From the IMG/VR virus record IMGVR_UViG_3300020153_000009, positions 1 to 25,530 of that record: a DNA stretch of 25,530 bases; one strand, given 5' to 3'. Numbering within the stretch: position 1 is the first letter of the stretch; each line of letters starts with the position of its first letter. The notes under the pieces are model-generated. The model searched no databases and was not told the origin of the DNA. It saw nothing but the letters and a program-made list of their open reading frames with translations. Position numbers and translations under genes: made by a program. This DNA is from a virus. Below are positions 5,622 to 12,499 of the stretch, piece after piece.

Positions 5622-7368
5622 GCTTATAACGTATTAAACTTACATTTGTGTTAATTTGCTTATTTACCGTAAACCAATATCTCTCTACGTTTCCACCGAC
5701 TGAGCCGCGAAACAGCTTGTCATATCGTGTTCCAGGCAGCAAGATACGTACTGGGCTGGCCTCATACCGAGCCTCGTAAGTTGGAAATGGCGTCCAGCTG
5801 GGATCGAATATCTCGGCGAATAGCTCGTAATCACACCGCGAGTACATCCCCCAGCAGCGCTCGTCGTTAAATAAGTTGAACCGCGGCACGATCTCTGCCG
5901 TCGTGCCGGTGTTGGCGATTGTGCTCACGTTCAGCGCGAGCGGCGGGATCACGGTAGCTGGATTGCTGAATCCGATGCAAACCTGTGCGGCTACCCTGTG
6001 AACCGCGAGCATGTTCTGGGATGCCACAAACAGCGGCATGGCTACGCCGTCCTTGACACGATATATCTTTCGTGGTTCAGTAGTTGAAAAGGTGTAGCGC
6101 TCAACCGCCACTCCGTCATTAACTCCGCCAATACTTGCTGTCGGATAGCTCACCGGTACAACGCTTGCTAGGTCTCGTAGTGTGCAAAGCGCGCCAAACG
6201 TACGCCCGGCGTGAATTGCTGAAGTCGCGGCGATGAGCACCTCATCTATCGTCGAGCTTTGATCAATCTCAATCGGCGCCCACGACGACGCGCCGGACGC
6301 CACATAGTAGTACGGCACTTGTGCGCTGGCTACGCTAATCCAGCTTTGTGAAGGCGATGGAGCGCGATGCGCGATGCCTACGAATACTCCATCTCTCCAC
6401 AATACATCATTCACACGCCCGCCGCCTGGAAAGATATCGTTGGTTGAAAAAAGCAGAGGGGCAGCAGGAGATCCGCCGTTTACGTCGGTGGCAACAACGC
6501 CCGCCAGTCCGGTCAATGTTCCGTACTGCGAGAACTCCCCGACTGAGATATAACTCGTGCCGAATCTGCGTACGCGAACCGGAGTGCCGTTAAACGTACC
6601 GAGCACAGTCGGGTAGGATGCCGGATAGGTAAAACGCAGGAGCTGGTTGATCCCCTGCGCCACGCACATGATGTTGCCGTTATGATCGACACATCCTCGG
6701 AGCGTCGTTGTCCCCGCCGGCGCTTGCCCAATTCCTGCTACTCCCCCACCCGCGCGCGGCGCGCGAAACACCTTGGTTGATCCGAATAGAATCCACTCGT
6801 CGCTCTGTTGTCGGTAATCAATTTGGCGTATAGGTTCATCTATGCCGACGATCGGCGCGAAGGTCATGGTACTCAGGTCAACCACGACGGCGCGCACGTT
6901 TGTGATAGGTGGGTTGGTGATGTTAAACGTTATTCCGGTCTCCTCGCGCCAATAGAGCCTAGTTGCAGCAAATCGGATTGTGACCTGTGCGCGGAATTGC
7001 TCATCAACGCTCGTTTGTACGTCAAATTGCTCGCAGATTACATTGATGCTATTCCATGGCACTGAGGCATCACGTCGCATGTGTAGCTCGAGCGATCCAT
7101 TGCGCCAGCGAAGATACGACTCAAGCTCCGCAATGGCGTTATGGAGCTGCGAATAGTTCTTCCCCTGTACGTCAAGCGTGATAACGATTCGGCGTGGTTG
7201 CTCGATCTTGCCAAGACCGAAAGCGATTCCCCCAACACCAACGCGAGAGAGAGTTTCAACGGCATTCAGCGCGTCGCCCTGATAGCCGGTCATCACCCAC
7301 GACCAGAATGCATTTTGGTAATAGTCGAGCCGTAACTCCACACCTTGCCTAAACAACCTTGCTTCCAT
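5608..7368 (-). CDS. Distal tail (Dit-like) protein with large beta insertion, 586 aa
   Basis: First gene after the tape measure, the usual place of the distal tail protein. The N-terminal about 160 residues have Dit-like features: MEARLFRQGVELRLDYYQN, then RRIVITLDVQGKNYSQLHN and a strand QFRAQVTIRFAATRLYWREE. Residues from about 185 to 510 are a long beta-rich insertion with repeated units ending in short hydrophobic strands (GCVDHNGNIMCVAQG, VNDVLWRDGVFVGIAH, FGALCTLRDL), like blades of a propeller. The last 70 residues return to a tail-type domain (SPVRILLPGTRYDKLF). Dit rings connect tube and tip; insertions in them often bind sugars on the host. The propeller reading is an inference. 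Confidence 0.65.
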   Translation of the reverse strand: MEARLFRQGVELRLDYYQNAFWSWVMTGYQGDALNAVETLSRVGVGGIAFGLGKIEQPRRIVITLDVQGKNYSQLHNAIAELESYLRWRNGSLELHMRRDASVPWNSINVICEQFDVQTSVDEQFRAQVTIRFAATRLYWREETGITFNITNPPITNVRAVVVDLSTMTFAPIVGIDEPIRQIDYRQQSDEWILFGSTKVFRAPRAGGGVAGIGQAPAGTTTLRGCVDHNGNIMCVAQGINQLLRFTYPASYPTVLGTFNGTPVRVRRFGTSYISVGEFSQYGTLTGLAGVVATDVNGGSPAAPLLFSTNDIFPGGGRVNDVLWRDGVFVGIAHRAPSPSQSWISVASAQVPYYYVASGASSWAPIEIDQSSTIDEVLIAATSAIHAGRTFGALCTLRDLASVVPVSYPTASIGGVNDGVAVERYTFSTTEPRKIYRVKDGVAMPLFVASQNMLAVHRVAAQVCIGFSNPATVIPPLALNVSTIANTGTTAEIVPRFNLFNDERCWGMYSRCDYELFAEIFDPSWTPFPTYEARYEASPVRILLPGTRYDKLFRGSVGGNVERYWFTVNKQINTNVSLIRYKHDWR

Positions 7369-7369
7369 C

Positions 7370-9649
7370 TTATCTCCACCCCAGTCTACGCATCAGCTCA
7401 AAGTCGTTCATCACGCCCTGCGAGGATGCGGCCTGTACGTTGAGGTTGTAGTTATTCGTGATGTTGGTCTGGTTAGATTGCTGCTGCCCACCGCCGAAGG
7501 GTAGTTGTGGCAGACGAATATTCCCAAGCGCCTGCGAGATACCCTGAGCCACCGATGCGCCGAGGTTGCGGATGTTCATCAGCGCGTCGTTGATGCGCGA
7601 GATCGTTCCCAGCACTTGCTGCCCCACGTCGCCGAATAGCGCCGCCACCGTTTGAATCGCGCCGCCGAAACCTGCACGAATACCTGCGGTGAGTGACTCA
7701 AACGCGCCGCGCGCGTGGTTTACGAACCCGTCAATGTCCCCGCGCAGAAGCGCAGCGATGGCGCGCATCACCTGCGCGAGCGTCTCCAGCGCGTGCTTGA
7801 GCACGCTCACAAACGTTCTGATCGCGCTAATCAGCGCGTTTCCGATAACTGTCACAATCGGCCTGAGTGCTTCCAGGACATCTGCGATGATAGGGATAAG
7901 CGCACTCAGAAACTCTTTTGCTGCGCTCCCTACATCTTGAACTACTGGCGCAAGCTCCTGAAATGCTGCCTGTAGGTGCATCCCAACGCTCTGGCCAATG
8001 ATGAAGATCTGTGCACCCAGCGACTCAAGTGCTGTTTGAAGCTCGGATGTCCCTATCTGAAACGAGCTGAACAGCGCGCCGAGGTCAATCGTGCTGGCCA
8101 CATCACGCAGTAAGGTCAGTCCTTCGGTCAGCGCGCCGCCAATAAGTGCGCCGAGACGCTCGACAAACGCGATGACCTCCGGTTTGGTCAGCGCATCAGC
8201 TAGCGCAAAGCCTGCCTCGGCCAGCGCAGGCAAAAGCCCTTCACCAAACGAGATGCTCAATGTCTCGACGGCATTGCTCAATGCTTCCTGTGCGCCGGTC
8301 AGCCCGCGCGTCCTTGCAGCCGCAAGGTCTTGCGCTGCGTTCGCGCGCGTGACGGCCTGATACATCTGGTCATAGCTATCTATGCCAGCGGCTAAAATGA
8401 TGTTGGCCGCACGAATAGCATCCGAGCCAAAGATGTTAACCAGAGCCTGATTGCGCAGCTCTTCTGTAACCTTAAATACGTGACTAGCGGTCTTACCTTC
8501 TAGCGCTGCGAACGTCTCTACCTTCTCGTTGGCTTCTGCCAACCTACTAGCCGTCCTTGATATAGCAGCTTCCAAGTCGGCGATGGCATTGCGCTTACGG
8601 ATAACCTGAGCACTCCCCTCGCCATACTTCTCGATAGCCTTTGCTAACTCAAGCTGAAGAGCACTTAGCCTTCTCTGCTGCGATTCAAGCCTGTCACTGA
8701 GCGGGCCAACCGAAGCAGCAGCTTTGGCGGCTTCTTTAGCCATCTTCTTATTCGTCAAGCTGAACGTCATGGCCGCCGCAGCACCTTCGGCCAGCTTCTC
8801 GCTGAACTGAGCAATGATGTCTCTGAGTGGCAGCATGCGCCCTTGTGAGTCGTAAATCGAGATGTTGTATAGCTGCATCGCCTCGGCGGCGTCTTTAGTT
8901 GGTGCGATCAGGCGCATGAGCATTACTTTTAGGGACGTGCCCGCATCACTACCTTGGATACCGGCATTCGCCATCATTGAAAGCATGGCGATGGTCTCTT
9001 CGATACTTACGCCGGTCATTGCGGCCACCGCGCTGGCCATCTTCAGCGCATCGGCCATGTCGGTCACGTCGGCGGCGCTGGCGTTCGCAGCGGCGGCCAG
9101 CAGGTCGGCGACGCGCACTGCCTGATCTCCGGTCAGCTTGAACGCATTCAGCGCGCCTGCGATAATCTCGGCAGCCCTTGCTGCTTCTAGCTGCCCGGCA
9201 GCCGCAAGCTGGAGCGTGCCCTTAGCCGCCGCCATCGCCTGCTCAACCGAAAGCCCGGCCTTGGCCAGCTCGGTCATCGCCTTGGCCGCGTCCAGCGCGG
9301 ACGCAGCTGGGATGCTGACGTCGGCTCCTAGCTCCTTTGCGAGCTGGGAGACCTTCGCCATCTGCTCGCCGGTCGCTCCGGTTACGGCCTGAAGGAAGTT
9401 AAGCTCGGATTGCAGCTCGGCAGCTTTGCCAACAGCGCTGCCGATCCCTTGCGTGATGGCACTTAGGCCGGCTTGGATTGCACCGGCGGCGAGGAATCCG
9501 GCGGCGCTGGCAAATGCGGTCTTCAGCGCATCGCCTAATCCGCCCGCCCTCTTCTCCAGAGCACCCAGATCGCTTTTGACGCTCTGGACTGCGCGCGTTA
9601 GATTACGCGCGTCGCCCGTGATCTCGATGCGAATCTCACCGTCGGCCAT
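7370..9649 (-). CDS. Tail tape measure protein, 759 aa
   Basis: The longest gene, downstream of the tail chaperones and upstream of the distal tail gene, as expected for a tape measure. Residues about 75-290 match the TP901-type core: ELNFLQAVTGATGEQM, SALDAAKAMTELAKAGLS, and ANAGIQGSDAGTSLKVMLMR, continuing as EELRNQALVNIFGSDAIRAA after an insertion at about 290-390 that looks like a coiled coil (SDRLESQQRRLSALQLELAK). The C-terminal half is hydrophobic and helical with alanine-rich stretches, then a glutamine/asparagine-rich tail (GGGQQQSNQTNITNNYNLN). By the usual scale of about 1.5 angstrom per residue the tail would be near 110 nm. It starts 14 bases inside the end of the frameshifted chaperone frame. 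Confidence 0.9.
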   Translation of the reverse strand: MADGEIRIEITGDARNLTRAVQSVKSDLGALEKRAGGLGDALKTAFASAAGFLAAGAIQAGLSAITQGIGSAVGKAAELQSELNFLQAVTGATGEQMAKVSQLAKELGADVSIPAASALDAAKAMTELAKAGLSVEQAMAAAKGTLQLAAAGQLEAARAAEIIAGALNAFKLTGDQAVRVADLLAAAANASAADVTDMADALKMASAVAAMTGVSIEETIAMLSMMANAGIQGSDAGTSLKVMLMRLIAPTKDAAEAMQLYNISIYDSQGRMLPLRDIIAQFSEKLAEGAAAAMTFSLTNKKMAKEAAKAAASVGPLSDRLESQQRRLSALQLELAKAIEKYGEGSAQVIRKRNAIADLEAAISRTASRLAEANEKVETFAALEGKTASHVFKVTEELRNQALVNIFGSDAIRAANIILAAGIDSYDQMYQAVTRANAAQDLAAARTRGLTGAQEALSNAVETLSISFGEGLLPALAEAGFALADALTKPEVIAFVERLGALIGGALTEGLTLLRDVASTIDLGALFSSFQIGTSELQTALESLGAQIFIIGQSVGMHLQAAFQELAPVVQDVGSAAKEFLSALIPIIADVLEALRPIVTVIGNALISAIRTFVSVLKHALETLAQVMRAIAALLRGDIDGFVNHARGAFESLTAGIRAGFGGAIQTVAALFGDVGQQVLGTISRINDALMNIRNLGASVAQGISQALGNIRLPQLPFGGGQQQSNQTNITNNYNLNVQAASSQGVMNDFELMRRLGWR

Positions 9650-10018
9650 ATTGCCTCTGCGCCTTGCGCATCAGGCGCTCCTTCTCGCGCTCGTAATCAG
9701 CGGCTGCCTCAACCCAGTAAATCGAAGCTTCGCGCTCAATCACCCACGGCGGCACACCCCATAGCTCCGCCAGCCGGAGCATCGAGAAGGCTATACGCCG
9801 TTCGTCTCCGGTAAAGGGCTCGGCTCTCCGATGATGTGCCGCACCACCTGCTCAAGCTCAGCGATAGCGAGGCTCTCTACGTCCACGCCGTAAGCTTCGA
9901 GCAGTCGCCCCAGCGCGTCAAAATCTCCGCTCCCCAGCGCCTGCTGGAGTCGGCGAAGCTCTGCAAAGCTACCTGGTGCGTTACGGTCAATGCGCTTGAT
10001 TTGAGAGAAGTCAATCAT
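9636..10018 (-). CDS. Tail assembly chaperone, frameshifted long form (gpGT-like), 127 aa
   Basis: Ribosomes starting at ATG 10018 and shifting by -1 at 9818-9812 continue in a second frame to TGA 9638-9636. The second-frame part reads TGDERRIAFSMLRLAELWGV and PPWVIEREASIYWVEAA, then a charged helix, a typical 'T' domain with a tryptophan-proline motif; there is a possible ATG at 9782 in that frame but no ribosome binding site ahead of it. In siphoviruses the G and GT forms, made in fixed ratio, load the tape measure and tail tube subunits. The shift site, gene order (tail tube, chaperones, tape measure) and in-frame continuation agree. Confidence 0.8.
9791..10018 (-). CDS. Tail assembly chaperone, short form (gpG-like), 75 aa
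   Basis: Begins MIDFSQIKRIDRNAPGSFAE; its ATG overlaps the stop of the tail tube gene as ATGA. It is a small helical acidic protein (EAYGVDVESLAIAELEQVV) ending PSPLPETNGV. The Pro-Leu pair at residues 68-69 is encoded by CCT TTA, the core of the CCCTTTA shift heptamer, so this is the product when no shift occurs. Chaperones of this class bind the tape measure and tail tube monomers and are absent from the finished virion. No enzymatic motif is expected. Confidence 0.75.
   Translation of the reverse strand: MIDFSQIKRIDRNAPGSFAELRRLQQALGSGDFDALGRLLEAYGVDVESLAIAELEQVVRHIIGEPSPLPETNGV
9812..9818 (-). promoter_or_regulatory. -1 ribosomal frameshift heptamer CCCTTTA
   Basis: On the minus strand the bases C CCT TTA fit X XXY YYZ with the zero-frame codon boundaries exactly as required (codons CCT 9817-9815 and TTA 9814-9812). 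Slippage re-pairs the tRNAs with CCC and TTT and continues as ACC GGA GAC. The zero-frame stop TAG follows 19 bases after the heptamer, and the -1 frame is open for 58 codons. It sits between tail tube and tape measure genes, where chaperone frameshifts are found in most siphoviruses. Confidence 0.85.
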
Positions 10019-10971
10019 GGCAGCGTCGCTACTCCGCTAATGCTCCTGATCTGCAGCCAGTTATTTAGCGGTCCACCAACCAGCGCACGCCACGTCAGAT
10101 CAACCGTCATGTTCCCGTCGCGGTCGCCAAACAGCTCCGGTGGCTCGGTCAGCATACCCACGAAGTCAATGCGCAGCTCCTTCGAGTTTGCCACGCCGAC
10201 GAACTCCATGCGGATATTGCGCGCTACATTGTCGTTGATCAGCGCATCTACCCACGCCTTGGCCGTCGCGTTGAACTCGGCAGTCATGCTCAACTCGACC
10301 TCCCAGCGTCCCTCACCCCAGCCGAGCGGGTTTGCGCCCTCGAACATCTTCAGGTGACGGTTGGTGTTGATATTCAATTCGGCGCTAATGACCGTGCCGG
10401 GGATGCCGCTTGTGCCATGGGCTGTGCCGATATTGTCCACGAAGAACGAAGCATGACGAGAGAGAATGGGTAGCACCGTTCGCGTGGGTAGGTTGGCGGT
10501 CATTGCCTGCGCCTGTACATTACGCCCGATGATGCTCCAAGACTCAGTTACCCCTTCGTTTGCTTCGTAGCTCAGAGTCCATTCCCTGATAATGCCACCA
10601 ACCACACGATACTCCGCGCCATCCGTGCCGTACTCGATGGTATAGATTTGCGGCGCAGCAAACGAGGTGTTCGGCGCATTAAAGACACGCGCGGGCGGAT
10701 TACCGCTTGGGGCGACCGGCCCAAACAACCCAAACAGGCCGTACAAAATATCCTCGTAAGTTGCTTGCAGCTCAAGCTCCCCCTCGACGTGCCGTTGACT
10801 GACGATCACCAGATCACTGATATTACGCCCCAGCTCCTCAACTACCGTGTCGCTGTGCTGAATCGAGATGCTACCGTCGGTCACGCCGCGTAGCAGTGAG
10901 GTTGCAGCTACCGGCGTGTTGAACACCGTCTGCTTACCAAGTTGTACTCTACGCAGATGCGTCGCTGGCAT
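10015..10971 (-). CDS. Major tail tube protein, 318 aa
   Basis: Located between the head-tail connector genes and the chaperones. The protein opens MPATHLRRVQLGKQTVFNTP, the kind of 'xGKxTxxgTP' start seen in siphovirus tube proteins, and is beta-rich with repeated small glycines (LRGVTDGSISIQHSD, AEYRVVGGIIREWTLSYE, ELRIDFVGMLTEPP). The final third resembles a two-sheet tube domain with long beta hairpins. No membrane segment or signal. At 318 residues it is somewhat longer than many tube proteins, perhaps because of an added surface domain. The call rests on gene order and the N-terminal pattern. Confidence 0.75.
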   Translation of the reverse strand: MPATHLRRVQLGKQTVFNTPVAATSLLRGVTDGSISIQHSDTVVEELGRNISDLVIVSQRHVEGELELQATYEDILYGLFGLFGPVAPSGNPPARVFNAPNTSFAAPQIYTIEYGTDGAEYRVVGGIIREWTLSYEANEGVTESWSIIGRNVQAQAMTANLPTRTVLPILSRHASFFVDNIGTAHGTSGIPGTVISAELNINTNRHLKMFEGANPLGWGEGRWEVELSMTAEFNATAKAWVDALINDNVARNIRMEFVGVANSKELRIDFVGMLTEPPELFGDRDGNMTVDLTWRALVGGPLNNWLQIRSISGVATLP

Positions 10972-11149
10972 CTTCTGTCACCTCCTCTTCTACTTCCTCG
11001 TACAGCTCTTGTATGGCTTGCTCCGGATAACCATGAGCAAATATGGCTGCGCGGAGCTCGTATTCGTTCACGATGCCGCCTGGCAGCCCAGACCAGTACT
11101 GCGCGCGCCACTTATCAGGGCGCGGACGATATAGCTTCACCTTCGTCAT
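10949..11149 (-). CDS. Hypothetical small protein, 66 aa
   Basis: No family recognised. It starts MTKVKLYRPRPDKWRAQYWS and ends in a strongly acidic tail (EEVEEEVTEDASDASA). Its ATG overlaps the stop of the preceding gene by four bases and its end overlaps the tail tube gene by 23, showing it is translated as part of the late operon. Many siphoviruses place a small connector or adaptor at this point, so a minor head-tail interface role is possible. Function not assigned. Confidence 0.6.
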   Translation of the reverse strand: MTKVKLYRPRPDKWRAQYWSGLPGGIVNEYELRAAIFAHGYPEQAIQELYEEVEEEVTEDASDASA

Positions 11150-11556
11150 ATCTTCTCTATCACCCTCACCGAGATTGAGATGCTCAAGTAGTCCGTCCCT
11201 GCGAGCGAGTAGATGCTTGCCTCTGCTGCGTCTACCTCCGCCACGTGGTCAATCTGACCGTTGAGCGTGATGTCGGCCATGATCGCGTCCATCACGTCGT
11301 CGGTCAAGTCGTAAAGCGCGTCCTGCTGTGCCGTGGTCACCCCCTGCGCCACCGGCGAATGCACAATCCGCACGTTGACCAGCGTCTCAATGCGCTGGAG
11401 CGCGTGCGCGTGCTGGCGGCGCGTCTCGCTGGTCGGTGTGATGATGGCACATGGAAGTTGAGTCGTGTTCAGCGCGCCGGGAACGGCCTTCAGCGCCGAA
11501 GTAATCCCCGTCACCGTGGCTACAACTGCGTGAACCGCATTGACCGCGCTTACCAT
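11146..11556 (-). CDS. Putative tail terminator / tail completion protein, 136 aa
   Basis: Comes directly after the head-tail connector and two genes before the tail tube, the position of the tail terminator. It is alpha-beta in composition, with a helical start (MVSAVNAVHAVVATVTGITS), a strand pair TQLPCAIITP and ETLVNVRIVHSP, a helix QDALYDLTDDVMDAIMADI and a last strand YLSISISVRVIEKI. This matches the tail terminator fold seen in several siphoviruses, where the ring stops tube growth. It overlaps the preceding gene by seven bases. Assignment is by order and fold pattern. Confidence 0.6.
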   Translation of the reverse strand: MVSAVNAVHAVVATVTGITSALKAVPGALNTTQLPCAIITPTSETRRQHAHALQRIETLVNVRIVHSPVAQGVTTAQQDALYDLTDDVMDAIMADITLNGQIDHVAEVDAAEASIYSLAGTDYLSISISVRVIEKI

Positions 11557-12104
11557 GCGATCATCCTCCGCACCAAATATGGCTCAAGCTGTTGAAGGAT
11601 GTCGCGGGGAACGCTCGACTGAACGGACGCCTGGTTCAAACCCGCCTCGCCGATCAGATCAAACGTCTGGGCGTCCTTTTGGCGATATAGCCACCCCGCC
11701 AGGCGAACGCATGCCTGCTCGATGTCCTTCGGCGGCGTGGTGCTGTAACCCCATGTGCCAGTCACATCCACGCTGTAATCCATGCTCCAGCCTGGCGCGT
11801 CGTGACGCAAGCGGAGTAATCGCGCTGGCGCGGCTAGCGGCTGGAAATGCGCAGGCAGCAGCGTGTCGCCCTTGTCCGTGACCACCTGAGTAAGCGAAAG
11901 CAGGTCGTCCGGCAGGAAGAACACACCCAGCGCGTATTGCTCCCGCCGGACGACCTTCGTCGCGTTCACGGCCTCAAACGAACGCTCGCAGTGCCGAGCG
12001 ATCATCTCGGTCGCGGCGTCAAGCAGGCGCGTGAGCAGCGCATCCTCGCTCGTGCCGGTGATGCCGAGATATTCCTTGACCTGCGCGAGCGTTGCGTAGG
12101 CCAT
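11550..12104 (-). CDS. Head-tail connector (gp6/YqbG-like), 184 aa
   Basis: The N-terminus MAYATLAQVKEYLGITGTSE followed by DALLTRLLDAATEMIARHCER is the hallmark of head-tail connector proteins of the gp6 type: a helical hairpin opening with 'yat...vk.yLgi...dd.lL..li..A...ie'. The middle has a beta section (ATKVVRREQYALGVFFLPDD) and the end is helical (KDIEQACVRLAGWLYRQKD). Such proteins form a ring beneath the portal and seal the head after packaging. Gene order (capsid, decoration, connector) agrees. It starts one base inside the preceding stop. Confidence 0.75.
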   Translation of the reverse strand: MAYATLAQVKEYLGITGTSEDALLTRLLDAATEMIARHCERSFEAVNATKVVRREQYALGVFFLPDDLLSLTQVVTDKGDTLLPAHFQPLAAPARLLRLRHDAPGWSMDYSVDVTGTWGYSTTPPKDIEQACVRLAGWLYRQKDAQTFDLIGEAGLNQASVQSSVPRDILQQLEPYLVRRMIAW

Positions 12105-12490
12105 CAGTTAACCACCGTCGTTGTGCTCAGCGCAGGTTGCGGCAGGCCGCGCGCATCCACACCGATAAACACCACTGCCACCGTCGCGCTGCCGTTCACC
12201 ACCGCGCGGATATAGCGATGGCCAGCCGGCAGCTCCTCGGCGTGAATGTTGATCACGCCCTCGCTGTTTGCCGCAATGCTGTTGATGGTCTTGTCGGGTA
12301 GATCGGTGAACGTGGTGTTGTCGGCAGACGACTGTAGCTTAAACGACGGCGCATTAGTCACGCTGCCCACAACGCAGATGGCGGCCACGCCGCGCAGCTG
12401 CGCCATGTCCACGCTCGGCGTGTTGGTCGCGCTGGTGATCGCCTGCGCGGGCAGGCGTCCGGCCAGATTGATGATATCGGTCGGCTTCAT
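12104..12490 (-). CDS. Putative capsid decoration / stabilisation protein, 128 aa
   Basis: Directly downstream of the capsid gene. It is beta-rich: MAQLRGVAAICVVGSVTNAP, SFKLQSSADNTTFTDLPD and RYIRAVVNGSATVAVVFIG. The pattern 'fkLQsS.DnttFtdl...yiRavv..' is common in small phage proteins coded after the capsid gene, often head decoration subunits. No cysteine, signal or enzyme motif. It overlaps the next gene by a single base. The exact role, decoration or minor head protein, is inferred. Confidence 0.6.
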   Translation of the reverse strand: MKPTDIINLAGRLPAQAITSATNTPSVDMAQLRGVAAICVVGSVTNAPSFKLQSSADNTTFTDLPDKTINSIAANSEGVINIHAEELPAGHRYIRAVVNGSATVAVVFIGVDARGLPQPALSTTTVVN

Positions 12491-12499
12491 GTCAACCTC

